Below, in pieces: positions 7,849-15,629 of a DNA stretch of 17,259 nucleotides. This DNA comes from Alphaproteobacteria bacterium (GTDB taxonomy: Bacteria > Pseudomonadota > Alphaproteobacteria > Rhizobiales > Hyphomicrobiaceae), in NCBI GenBank assembly GCA_024279745.1, contig JAJRRE010000104.1, positions 1 through 17,259 of the forward strand, given 5' to 3'. The notes under the pieces are model-generated. The model was given only the letters and a program-made list of their open reading frames with translations. It was not told the DNA's origin and made no database searches. Numbering within the stretch: the stretch's first letter is position 1; every line of letters starts with the position of its first letter. A program made the position numbers and the translations under genes.

Positions 7849-8305
7849 TTTTTACTCTACTTTACGGATACAGATATAAGGTTACGCTACAATCTTGCCC
7901 GGCATGGTCGGTGATGAAACAAGACGCTGTTTCATGATCGTACATTGGGTAAGGTTCAACTGAACAACTTCAAGGGGATCGTGCCGGATAAGAGTAAACA
8001 GTTCGTTTCCAGATGGGCAAAGATGGGTCTTTTTTCTCAAAATTGACCATTATTGCGCCGAATTGGGGCGCCGGCCCTTGAATTTTCGCGGGGCATACAA
8101 AATTAGCATGTTGCGATGAAGCCTTGCGAGGCAAGGACGAACATTCTATTCAGACTTCTTGCATTGCCCTACTTCTAAAATGGAGTTGTGGTGCTGGCAG
8201 GATGGATCTGCGGTGCAGGCAGTTGGGATGAGCAACGCCAAAGACTATGCAGTGCCGAAGATTATACTGGCCAATTACATCAGATGAAAAATTCAGGAGC
8301 CATAG
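7849..8305. other. Divergent intergenic region between the response regulator and pepF
   Basis: 457 bases without a convincing gene. They must hold the two divergent promoters. Visible elements are an 8-bp inverted repeat at 7914-7935 (listed separately), a CCTTGC-GAG-GCAAGG hairpin at 8122-8136 without a T tract, and a TATACT hexamer at about 8264-8269 that could be the pepF -10 but lacks a good -35. Confidence 0.4.
7914..7935. promoter_or_regulatory. Inverted repeat, possible operator upstream of the response regulator
   Basis: ATGAAACA (7914-7921) and TGTTTCAT (7928-7935) are perfect 8-bp arms around a 6-base spacer. It lies 65-87 bases upstream of the regulator's start in the divergent region. 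The size and symmetry fit a dimeric DNA-binding site, for example autoregulation, but the binding protein is unknown. Confidence 0.4.
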
Positions 8306-10186
8306 ATGAGCGATTTGAGCGCGATCAAAAACGCAGCCGTTTCCGCAGCCAGTTTGGCGGCGCATAATGCAGCTGATGCTGCAGCCGGTGATGGCGGCGA
8401 TGAATTGGGGGCGATGCCGCAATGGGATCTGAGCGATCTTTATGCGGCGCCGGACAGTAAGGATGTGACGCGCGATCTGGATAAAGCCCGCGCGGCGGCG
8501 ACCGATATTCAAAGCCGCTACCAAGGCAAACTGGCCGCCATTGGCGCTGACGGTGCGGCTTTGGCTGAGGCCCTGCACGCTTATGAAGCATTGTCCGATG
8601 TGCTTGGCCGGCTTGGCTCCTATGCCGGTTTGCTTTACGCGGCCAATACGGCAGACCCGGCGGCGTCAAAATTTTACGGTGACATCCAGGAACGGCTGAC
8701 GCAGATCTCAACTGATCTATTGTTCTTTGAGCTGGAAATGAACCAGATCGCGGATGCGGATCTGGCAACGGCTCTGACCCATGCGGATCTCAAACGCTTT
8801 ACCCCCTGGTTCGATGATCTGCGCAAGGAAAAACCGTTTCAGCTTGATGAGCAGCTGGAAAAACTGTTCCTGGAAAAATCCTCAACCTCGCGCGGCTCCT
8901 GGAACCGGCTGTTCAATGAGACCATGACGGCCCTGCGCTTTGAAGTGGCCGGTGAGGGCGAAGACATGGCGCTGGAGCAGACGCTTAATCTGCTGACCCA
9001 TGCGGATGGCGACAAACGCCGCGCGGCTGCCGAAGCATTGTCCGATGTGTTTGCTAATAATGTGCGGCTGTTCACGCTGATGACCAACACGCTGGCCAAG
9101 GATAAGGAAATTTCGGATCGCTGGCGCGGCTTTAAGGATGTCGCCCAGTCGCGGCATCTGGCCAACCGGGTTGAAGGCGAGGTCGTCGATGCGCTGGTGG
9201 CGGCGGTGCGCGAAAGCTACCCGAAGATTTCGCACCGCTACTACAAGATGAAAGCCAAATGGTTGGGCAGTGAAACCTTGGCCCATTGGGACCGCAACGC
9301 GCCGCTACCTGACAAGCCCGAGCGGGTGATCCCGTGGAGCCAGGCGCAGTCGATTGTGCTTCAAGCTTACGGCGGATTTGCTCCGCAGATGGCCGATGTC
9401 GCCAAGACCTTCTTTGATAAAAACTGGATTGATGCGCCGGTTCGCGACGGCAAATCACCGGGCGCATTTTCCCATCCCACGGTGCCGTCGGCGCACCCCT
9501 ATATTTTGATGAATTACCAGGGTAAGTCGCGCGATGTGATGACGCTGGCGCATGAGCTGGGGCACGGCGTGCATCAGGTTCTGGCCGCGCCGCAAGGCCC
9601 GCTTTTGGCGCCGACACCGTTGACCCTGGCTGAAACCGCCTCGGTGTTTGGCGAAATGCTGACCTTCAAGGCGCTGCTTGCACAAACCACTGAGCCCAAG
9701 GAACGCAAGGCGCTGATTGCCTCCAAGGTTGAGGACATGATCAATACGGTTGTGCGCCAGATCGCGTTTTACAGCTTTGAACGCAAGGTGCATGAGGCGC
9801 GCCGCGAGGGTGAGCTGACGTCCGAGCAATTGGGCGAGATGTGGATGAGCGTGCAGGACGAAAGCTTAGGCCCGGTCATCGAGTGCAAAGCCGGTTATGA
9901 AAATTTCTGGACCTATATTCCCCATTTCATTCACTCGCCGTTCTATGTTTATGCTTATGCCTTTGGCGATTGTCTGGTGAACTCGCTTTATGCACTTTAC
10001 GAAGAGGCGCATCCTGATTTTGTCGCCAAATATTTCGACATGCTCAAAGCCGGCGGCACCAAGCATCACAGCGAATTGCTCGCGCCGTTCGGTCTCGATG
10101 CGTCTAAGCCCGAGTTCTGGCATAAGGGATTGTCGATCATTGAAGGTATGATTGATGAGCTTGAGCAGATGGACGCGCAAGAGTAA
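8306..10186 (+). CDS. pepF: M3 family oligoendopeptidase F
   Basis: A 626-residue cytosolic zinc metallopeptidase predicted to cleave short peptides. ATG 8306 has AGGAG six bases upstream. The N-terminal half is the helical PepF domain (MPQWDLSDLYAAPDSKDV near residue 40). The catalytic M3 domain has HELGH at 416-420 (zinc ligands His416 and His420, general base Glu417) and the third zinc ligand in LTLAETASVFGEM, probably Glu443. The C-terminal part has FWTYIPHFIHSPFYVYAYAFG, a family hallmark close to the substrate site. Length is normal for the family (about 600). The first 35 residues are Ala-rich and variable. It stands alone: divergent from the regulator on its left and convergent with the CoA-transferase operon on its right. 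Confidence 0.95.
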   Translation: MSDLSAIKNAAVSAASLAAHNAADAAAGDGGDELGAMPQWDLSDLYAAPDSKDVTRDLDKARAAATDIQSRYQGKLAAIGADGAALAEALHAYEALSDVLGRLGSYAGLLYAANTADPAASKFYGDIQERLTQISTDLLFFELEMNQIADADLATALTHADLKRFTPWFDDLRKEKPFQLDEQLEKLFLEKSSTSRGSWNRLFNETMTALRFEVAGEGEDMALEQTLNLLTHADGDKRRAAAEALSDVFANNVRLFTLMTNTLAKDKEISDRWRGFKDVAQSRHLANRVEGEVVDALVAAVRESYPKISHRYYKMKAKWLGSETLAHWDRNAPLPDKPERVIPWSQAQSIVLQAYGGFAPQMADVAKTFFDKNWIDAPVRDGKSPGAFSHPTVPSAHPYILMNYQGKSRDVMTLAHELGHGVHQVLAAPQGPLLAPTPLTLAETASVFGEMLTFKALLAQTTEPKERKALIASKVEDMINTVVRQIAFYSFERKVHEARREGELTSEQLGEMWMSVQDESLGPVIECKAGYENFWTYIPHFIHSPFYVYAYAFGDCLVNSLYALYEEAHPDFVAKYFDMLKAGGTKHHSELLAPFGLDASKPEFWHKGLSIIEGMIDELEQMDAQE

Positions 10187-10386
10187 GCGCGCCGCTTGAA
10201 GCGGTGAGGCGCGTGCAGGTTGAGGCTTGACCAAAATAGCTCAGACTTGGATTGAATCACCACGGGCTGCAAGCGCAGCCCCGCCAACCGTTTGGCGCGC
10301 CATCATGCGGAGCATGTGGGACATGACGCAAGGCCCGAGCTCTGCTCGGAATAGCCGTGAGCGAGAAGAAACGGCAATGAGCTAGT
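10187..10386. other. Hairpin-rich region between convergent genes
   Basis: 200 bases between the pepF stop and the stop of the ThDP enzyme hold a run of compact inverted repeats: 10192-10204 (CCGCT/AGCGG), 10264-10281 (GGGCTGC/GCAGCCC, 4-base loop), 10283-10296 (GCCAA/TTGGC), 10304-10316 (CATGC/GCATG), 10335-10349 (CCGAGC/GCTCGG) and 10354-10375 (GCCGT/ACGGC). None has a T tract, so they are not classical terminators. They may act together as a transcription barrier or be a REP-like intergenic element. Confidence 0.55.
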
Positions 10387-12000
10387 TTAAAAAGCGCCGT
10401 CATAGGCTTTGCGGTCAAAGCGTGCGGCGATAAGTGTGAAACTATCGCGGGTCAACGCCTGCTCAATGGCGGCGCTTAGCTCAATGCGGCTATCGCACCA
10501 GGAACCAAAGCCGCCAAGCGCCCGGGCCACAGCGGGAAAATCAGTGGCGCCAAAATCCACCGCCAGATTGGGTAATTGCGCGCCGCGCTGTTTCAATTCA
10601 ATCAGCGCCAGCGAGCGGTCGACAAAGACGATAATGGGAATGCCCAGTTTAAGATCGCGCGCGGTGGCTAATTCGCCCAGGAACATTTCCAGCCCGGCAT
10701 CGCCAACAAAAGCGGCAACTGGGCGGTCCGGCTCTGCCAGTTTGCGGCCAATGGCCAGCGGGACAGCGCAGCCCATGGTGCACAAAGCGGTGGATTGCAG
10801 CAGCCCGCGCGGCTCATAACATTCCCAGCCTTGCGACAGCATGATGCGGTGGGCGCCGCTGTCGGCAGTGGCGATGGTATTGCGCGGCAACGCCTTGCGG
10901 CATTCGTCGATAATCGCGCCGGGGCCCCAGCTGGCATCAAGGCCGCGCGTTTGCACCAAAGCCTTGCGCGCCGCTGAGATTTCGCCGTCGGGCCAGGCGC
11001 CAGCGGGCGGATTGTCCTGGGCCAAGGCGATCAGGCCGGCGCCGACATCGCCGACAAAATTGATCGCCGCCTGGTGCATATAATGGGTATTGGCGACGGC
11101 GCTGAACTCAATCACGCGCGCGTCTTGGTCCCAGGGGCGGCTCCAGCTGGCGCGCATTTCAATCGCGTCATAGCCCGCCAGGATCAGGCAGTCGCTTTGC
11201 TGGACCAATGGCAGCAGGATTTTATCGGCTTTCGGCGACAGCCCCGCACCGCCCAGAGCAAGCGGCTCATTTTCCGGTAAAACGCCCTTGGCCTTATAAG
11301 ACGTAATCAGCGGGATGTTAAAGTCGCGGCAGAATTGGGCCACCGTCTGCGAGGCGTTCTGGTTGAGCACATCGACGCCGGCAATGACCAGCGGGCGTTT
11401 GGCGGCGCGCAGCCAACCCCGCGCCTGTTCGAGTGCCGGGCTGCCCGGCGCTGGTGCCATCGGCGACAGCGGCGCGCGCGGCGGCAGATCATCAGCGCTA
11501 TCATGTTCAGCGGTTTGCACATCAATCGGCACGTCGATCAGCACGGCGCCGGGGCGCCCTTCGGTCGCAATGGCAACGGCCTTATCGGCAATAACGGCGG
11601 CTGTGCCATGATCGACCCGGAAGGCGCCTTTGGTGACGGGTTCGGCGAGTTTAACATGGTCGAACACCTGATGGGTGTAGCTGTGTTGCTGGGTCGCCGG
11701 GACGCAGCCGGTTAGGGCGATCAGCGGTACGCGGTCCTGGGTGGCATTCGCAATGACGTTGATGGCATTGGCAATGCCGGGGCCGATGGTGGCAATCAAT
11801 ATCGCCGGCGCGCCGTTAAAATGGTGTACGCCTTCGCCCATGAAGCCGGCGCAGTTTTCATGCTTGACCAGCGTGACTTTGATGCCGGCGCGCTCCAGCG
11901 CATTCATGAGCTGGACCACTTCGCCGCCGGGGATGCCAAAAGCGTAACGGCAACCGGCCTCAAAAAGCCGCGCGGCTATAACATCTGCATTCGTTGCCAT
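10387..12000 (-). CDS. Acetolactate-synthase-like thiamine-diphosphate enzyme, substrate unknown
   Basis: 537 residues from ATG 12000. AAAGGA overlaps the last codons of the gene upstream, leaving a 7-base gap and implying translational coupling; a longer in-frame start at 12081 lies inside that gene and is rejected. The three ThDP-enzyme domains are visible. The Pyr domain (1-165) has FGIPGGEV and the cofactor-activating Glu48 in LVKHEN. The central domain is about 185-330. The PP domain (360-537) has the diphosphate/metal motif GDAGLEMF at 433-440. The usual GDG is GDA here, and the usual metal-binding Asn near 461 appears as VDRSLALI, with Asp. Relatives condense or decarboxylate 2-oxo acids. 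It is the third gene after a CoA-transferase and a desulfinase-like flavoprotein. I cannot name its substrate. Confidence 0.85.
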   Translation of the reverse strand: MATNADVIAARLFEAGCRYAFGIPGGEVVQLMNALERAGIKVTLVKHENCAGFMGEGVHHFNGAPAILIATIGPGIANAINVIANATQDRVPLIALTGCVPATQQHSYTHQVFDHVKLAEPVTKGAFRVDHGTAAVIADKAVAIATEGRPGAVLIDVPIDVQTAEHDSADDLPPRAPLSPMAPAPGSPALEQARGWLRAAKRPLVIAGVDVLNQNASQTVAQFCRDFNIPLITSYKAKGVLPENEPLALGGAGLSPKADKILLPLVQQSDCLILAGYDAIEMRASWSRPWDQDARVIEFSAVANTHYMHQAAINFVGDVGAGLIALAQDNPPAGAWPDGEISAARKALVQTRGLDASWGPGAIIDECRKALPRNTIATADSGAHRIMLSQGWECYEPRGLLQSTALCTMGCAVPLAIGRKLAEPDRPVAAFVGDAGLEMFLGELATARDLKLGIPIIVFVDRSLALIELKQRGAQLPNLAVDFGATDFPAVARALGGFGSWCDSRIELSAAIEQALTRDSFTLIAARFDRKAYDGAF

Positions 12001-12007
12001 GGCGGAT

Positions 12008-13213
12008 TTATCCTTTCGCGGCGAGGCGGGCATAGCCGCCGCGCGTTTGCGGGGTCTTGATATCAAGAATGCGGCCGGCAATCAGGTTGCGCAGCATTTG
12101 CGCGGTGCCGCCGCCAATGGTGAACATGCGCGCATCGCGCACCATCCGCTCGAGGGGAAGATTGCGCGAATAGCCCGCCGCGCCATGCAGCTGCAGCGCA
12201 TCATTGGTGACCTTGACGGCGGTTTCAGACGCGATCAGTTTGGCCTGTGCCGCAAGCAGGGGATCGGGAAAGCCGGTGTTGCTTGTGGCCGCGCTTTGCG
12301 CCGCCCGCCAGATGAGCATTCGGGCGGCGTCCAGTGCTACGCTCATATCGGCGAGCATCCATTGCAGCCCCTGAAACTCGGCAATCGGGCGCTCAAACTG
12401 CTGGCGGGTTTTGACAAAGGATAGCGCTTGCTCATAGGCGCCTTGCGCAATGCCGAGCGCCACGGTTCCCGCCCCGACCCGCTGGCCGTTATAGGCGCTC
12501 ATTAATCCGGCAAACCCGCGCCTTAAACCTTCAGGCGGTATGAGCGCCATACGCTCATGCACTGCCAGATCCTTGAAGATGATTTCGGTTTCAGGAATGC
12601 CGCGCAGGCCCATGGCAGGCTCGCGCGCACCGATTTCAAGCCCGTCATCTTCGCCGCGCACCGCGATAAAACCGCCAATGCCCTGGCGCTCGCCGTTTTC
12701 TACAACTTGCGCAAAGATCAGATGCATTTTGGAGACGCCGCCGCCGGTGATCCAGTGCTTAAGGCCATTGATGATATATTTGTCGCCCGTCTTGACCGCC
12801 GTTGTTGTCATCTGCGTGGCGGCGGAACCTGAGCCCGGCTCGGTTATGCAGATGGCCGGTTTGTCGCCCGCCAGGATCAGCGGCGCCACTCGTTCGATCT
12901 GTTCGCGCGTGCCAAATTTCACCACCGCGCCGATGGCTCCCATATTGCCTTCGACGACAATGCGCGCGGTGACGCCGCAGACCTTGGCTATTTCCTCAAC
13001 TACCAGAACGGTGTCCATATACGACAGCCCCAGCCCGCCAAATTCGGTGGGGATGGTCATACCCATAAAGCCGTAATCGGTGAGCAGTTTTATGTTGTCC
13101 CATGGATAGGCTTCTGAGCGGTCGATGTCGGCGGCCCGGGGCAAAAACGCTTCACAGGCCAAATGTCTGGCGCGGTCCTGGAGGCGAAGCTGATCGTTGG
13201 TGAGTTGAAACAT
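12008..13213 (-). CDS. acd: Acyl-CoA-dehydrogenase-fold protein, probable 3-sulfinopropanoyl-CoA desulfinase type
   Basis: 401 residues, full length for the acyl-CoA dehydrogenase superfamily: N-terminal helices, a middle FAD/CoA domain (ICITEPGSGSAA, KHWITGGG) and C-terminal helices. Start ATG 13213 follows AAGGTAGG, 23 bases after the CoA-transferase stop. Neither usual catalytic base is present. The short-chain position is Gly (FTIGGGTAQ near 365-372) and the isovaleryl/long-chain position is Gln244 (YNGQRVGAGT). Arg84 (VTARIVV) is kept. From memory, 3-sulfinopropanoyl-CoA desulfinase (EC 3.13.1.4; Advenella, Variovorax) shows this pattern, with Arg84, a Gln at the base position and shared stretches such as AGDKPAICI, GIPET, FQGLQWM and PQTR. 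That enzyme releases sulfite and yields propanoyl-CoA. The fold is certain; desulfinase activity is inferred, and the substrate could be another sulfinyl-acyl-CoA. Confidence 0.85.
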   Translation of the reverse strand: MFQLTNDQLRLQDRARHLACEAFLPRAADIDRSEAYPWDNIKLLTDYGFMGMTIPTEFGGLGLSYMDTVLVVEEIAKVCGVTARIVVEGNMGAIGAVVKFGTREQIERVAPLILAGDKPAICITEPGSGSAATQMTTTAVKTGDKYIINGLKHWITGGGVSKMHLIFAQVVENGERQGIGGFIAVRGEDDGLEIGAREPAMGLRGIPETEIIFKDLAVHERMALIPPEGLRRGFAGLMSAYNGQRVGAGTVALGIAQGAYEQALSFVKTRQQFERPIAEFQGLQWMLADMSVALDAARMLIWRAAQSAATSNTGFPDPLLAAQAKLIASETAVKVTNDALQLHGAAGYSRNLPLERMVRDARMFTIGGGTAQMLRNLIAGRILDIKTPQTRGGYARLAAKG

Positions 13214-13236
13214 GACAGGCCTACCTTATGCGGATT

Positions 13237-14583
13237 TCAAGTCGAATGGCGGTCGTCGTCGTCGTCGTCGCCCGTGAGACTGGATGGCGGATCTGACGCG
13301 GCGCCCGGATTTCGCGATTTCAATGGGGCATCGTCGCCGAGCAGTTCCTTCAAGACCTCATCTGTGTGCTGGCCGAGCATCGGCGGCGCATGGCGATAGG
13401 TGACGGGGGTTTTGGAAAATTTAAGCGGATTGCCAATTAGCGATACTGAGCCTGAGGCGGCAGCGGGATGGTGCATTTCGATTTTCATATCGCGCGCTTT
13501 GGCCTGATCGGTTGCAAACACCTCGCGCAACGTATTGACCGGGCCGCCGGGGACCCCTTCGCGTTCCATACTCTCCAGGAGCATGGCCTTGGGCAGGGTC
13601 TTGAGATGGGCTTGCAAAATCTCAATCAGCGCCTCGCGGTTGTTGACCCGCCCGACATTGCCGGCAAAGCGCTCGTCCAGCGCCAGCTCCGGTCTGCTGA
13701 TGATGTCGCAAAAGCGCTTGAACTGGCGATCATTGCCAACCGCGACAATGACATGGCCGTCACTGGTCTCGAAGACCTGATAAGGCACGATGTTCGGATG
13801 CTGATTGCCGCGCCGGATCGGGTCCTTGCCCGAGGTGAGATAATTGACGCCCTCATTGACCAGCCAGGCGATCTGGCTATCAACCAGGGCAACATCGATA
13901 TGCTGGCCTTCGCCGGTCAGGTCGCGGTGGCGCAGAGCAGCGAGAATAGCGGTCGAGGCGTACAGTCCGCAAACCACATCAGCAATGCCAACGCCCACTT
14001 TAACCGGCTCGCCGCCCGGTTCGCCCGTCAGGCTCATCATGCCGCCATAGCCTTGTGCCATGATGTCATAGCCGGCGCGGTGGGCGTTCGGCCCGGTTTG
14101 GCCAAAGCCGGTGATCGAGCAATAAACCAGCTTGGGGTAGCGCGCCAATAACTGCTTTGCGCCCAGGCCGAATTTATCAAGCCCGCCGACTTTGAAATTC
14201 TCCGCTACGACATCGCATTTACCGGCCAGCGCGATCAGCGTTTGTGCGCCTTCAGGGGTTGCCATGTCGATGGCGACTGAACGCTTGTTGCGATTGGCGC
14301 AAAGATAATAGGCGCTCTCGCGCGTGTCGCGGCCGTCGTTGTCCTGCACGAATGGCGGGCCCCAGGTGCGGGTGTCGTCGCCCAGACCGGCGCGCTCGAT
14401 CTTAATGACATCGGCGCCCAGATCGCCCAGCAATTGCGTGGTCGTCGGTCCGGCCAGGATGCGCGTCAGATCAAGAATGCGCACACCGGCCAAAGGGCCG
14501 CCTGGCTGAGTGGCTTTAGATGCCGTGTCGCGATCGGTGCCGTTTTGCGGCGCGGAAGAGGAGAAGGAAGCGGGATCGCTCAT
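13237..14583 (-). CDS. Class III (CaiB/BaiF) CoA-transferase, candidate sulfinate CoA-transferase
   Basis: 448 residues from ATG 14583; a GTG nine codons further up lacks a ribosome site. The conserved body starts at PLAGVRILDLTRILAGP (30-46), followed by the CoA-binding region (GADVIKIE, NRNKRSVAID) and the catalytic aspartate Asp173 in AGYDIMAQGYGG. The small domain follows (about 230-330), then a return of the large domain ending in PPMLGQHTDEVL. Class III enzymes move CoA between carboxylic acids through an aspartyl-CoA anhydride. In Variovorax a member of this family activates 3-sulfinopropanoate from succinyl-CoA beside a desulfinase gene, and here the desulfinase-like gene starts 23 bases downstream. 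The last 35 residues are a non-conserved tail ending in a run of Asp from six GAC codons. Family certain, substrate inferred. Confidence 0.9.
   Translation of the reverse strand: MSDPASFSSSAPQNGTDRDTASKATQPGGPLAGVRILDLTRILAGPTTTQLLGDLGADVIKIERAGLGDDTRTWGPPFVQDNDGRDTRESAYYLCANRNKRSVAIDMATPEGAQTLIALAGKCDVVAENFKVGGLDKFGLGAKQLLARYPKLVYCSITGFGQTGPNAHRAGYDIMAQGYGGMMSLTGEPGGEPVKVGVGIADVVCGLYASTAILAALRHRDLTGEGQHIDVALVDSQIAWLVNEGVNYLTSGKDPIRRGNQHPNIVPYQVFETSDGHVIVAVGNDRQFKRFCDIISRPELALDERFAGNVGRVNNREALIEILQAHLKTLPKAMLLESMEREGVPGGPVNTLREVFATDQAKARDMKIEMHHPAAASGSVSLIGNPLKFSKTPVTYRHAPPMLGQHTDEVLKELLGDDAPLKSRNPGAASDPPSSLTGDDDDDDRHST
13252..13269. repeat. Trinucleotide microsatellite (GTC)6 / (GAC)6
   Basis: Six perfect GTC units on the plus strand, read as six Asp codons near the C-terminus of the CoA-transferase, five codons before its stop. 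Length changes would alter the acidic tail without changing the frame. Confidence 0.9.
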
Positions 14584-14759
14584 GATATGTGGCCTGTTCG
14601 GGGACTGCACCGGCGTGTTCGGACAGCTGCGTTTGTGAGTTTAGTCGTGAGTTGGAGTTAAGAAAAGCGAGTAATATTTAGAGTTTAATCAAGTGTGGGT
14701 CATGTTGTACTCGGTAACAATCGGCATATTCGAGCAGTGAAGCGGGACTGATTACTGCA
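14584..14759 (-). promoter_or_regulatory. Leader and probable promoter of the CoA-transferase operon
   Basis: 176 bases between the broken LysR gene and the first operon gene. The centre is AT-rich. A TTGT-N8-ACAA element at plus 14705-14720 has the T-N11-A form of a LysR-type box, about 120 bases before the start codon. It is short and imperfect. I see no clear -35/-10 pair. Confidence 0.3.
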
Positions 14760-15629
14760 TTAAGTGGGACCATAGCGCGTCAGGATTTGGCATAAGGCTC
14801 GCACCAACTCGGCCTTGGGATGGTGCGCGCGTTGCAGCAGTACCAGGTTCCGATAGACGGGCGGATCGCCAAAGGGCACCCATTTAACGCCGCTGGCAAT
14901 TTGCGCGGCGCGCGCCGCCACCGGGATCACCGATACGCCCAGACCGTGGCGCACCATGCGGGCAATGGCTTCCAGACTGTCGATCTCCATACCAAGCTCG
15001 ACATGGATCTGGCGATCGGCCAGGTGCTGGTGGATCTGCTGCCCGGCCCAGGTGCGTTTGTTGAACTGAATAAACGGCGCGGCTTTGAGAAGTTCCTCAT
15101 CGGTGTCACCTGCAAGCTGCGGCGGCGCAATCACGACGAGCGGTTCGCGCGCAATGTGGTGCATGTCCAGTCCGCCAGAAAGCTGGCTGGGTTCGGTCAC
15201 CAGAGCCGCATCGATTTAACCGCCGCGGACCAGCCCGGCCAACTCGAATGACAGCCCGCTTTTGACGCTGATATGCAAATTGGGGTGTTGCGCGCGCAAG
15301 GTCGCCAAAGCTTCAGGGACAATACCGGCCAGGGCTGTGGGCACAGCGCCAAATGTTAACGTGCCTTTTAGATCGTCGTTTGAGCCAAGCCGGGCGACCA
15401 GATCGCAGGTCGTAACAATAGTGCGCGCATGTTCAACCAGCAGCACGCCCTTGTTGTTGAGCATGGGCGGACGGTGGCGGCGATCAAACAGCTCAAACCC
15501 CAGCTCGTCTTCCAGGTTTTTGATTTGCAGGCTGATGGCCGACTGGGTCAGCCCAACCGCATCGGCGGCCGCGGCGAATGAGCCAAAGTCGGCAATGGCG
15601 ACCAGTGTCTTGAACTGTCTGATTTCCAT
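14760..15629 (-). pseudogene. LysR-type transcriptional regulator with an in-frame stop
   Basis: From ATG 15629 to the stop at 14760 one continuous frame of 289 residues reads as a LysR regulator except for TAA at 15218-15216 (codon 138). The N-terminal winged helix-turn-helix (FGSFAAAADAVGLTQSAISL, residues 15-34) and the first half of the effector domain (LTFGAVPTALAGIVPEAL, KSGLSFELAGLVRGG) are normal. After the stop the frame resumes as IDAALVTEPS and the rest of the effector domain to the end. Family sequences usually have Glu or a similar residue here, so one G-to-T change (GAA to TAA) explains it. The gene lies upstream of and in line with the CoA-transferase operon, so it was probably its regulator. 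A 137-residue fragment with an intact DNA-binding domain might still be made. A sequencing error is the main alternative. Confidence 0.85.

Noticed and set aside
8122..8136. CCTTGC-GAG-GCAAGG hairpin as a terminator
   Set aside because: No T tract follows on either strand, and no gene ends nearby.
12001..12081. Upstream extension of the ThDP enzyme
   Set aside because: It would overlap the preceding gene by about 25 codons. ATG 12000 has AAAGGA at the right distance and begins at the family's usual N-terminus.
10387..14583. Oxalate catabolism operon (formyl-CoA transferase plus oxalyl-CoA decarboxylase)
   Set aside because: Class III CoA-transferase plus ThDP enzyme suggested it, but the acyl-CoA-dehydrogenase-fold gene between them has no role there, and the ThDP enzyme's motifs look acetolactate-synthase-like.
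15216..15218. Programmed readthrough or recoding of the LysR TAA
   Set aside because: TAA is not a known selenocysteine or pyrrolysine codon, and no recoding context is visible. Mutation or sequencing error is simpler.
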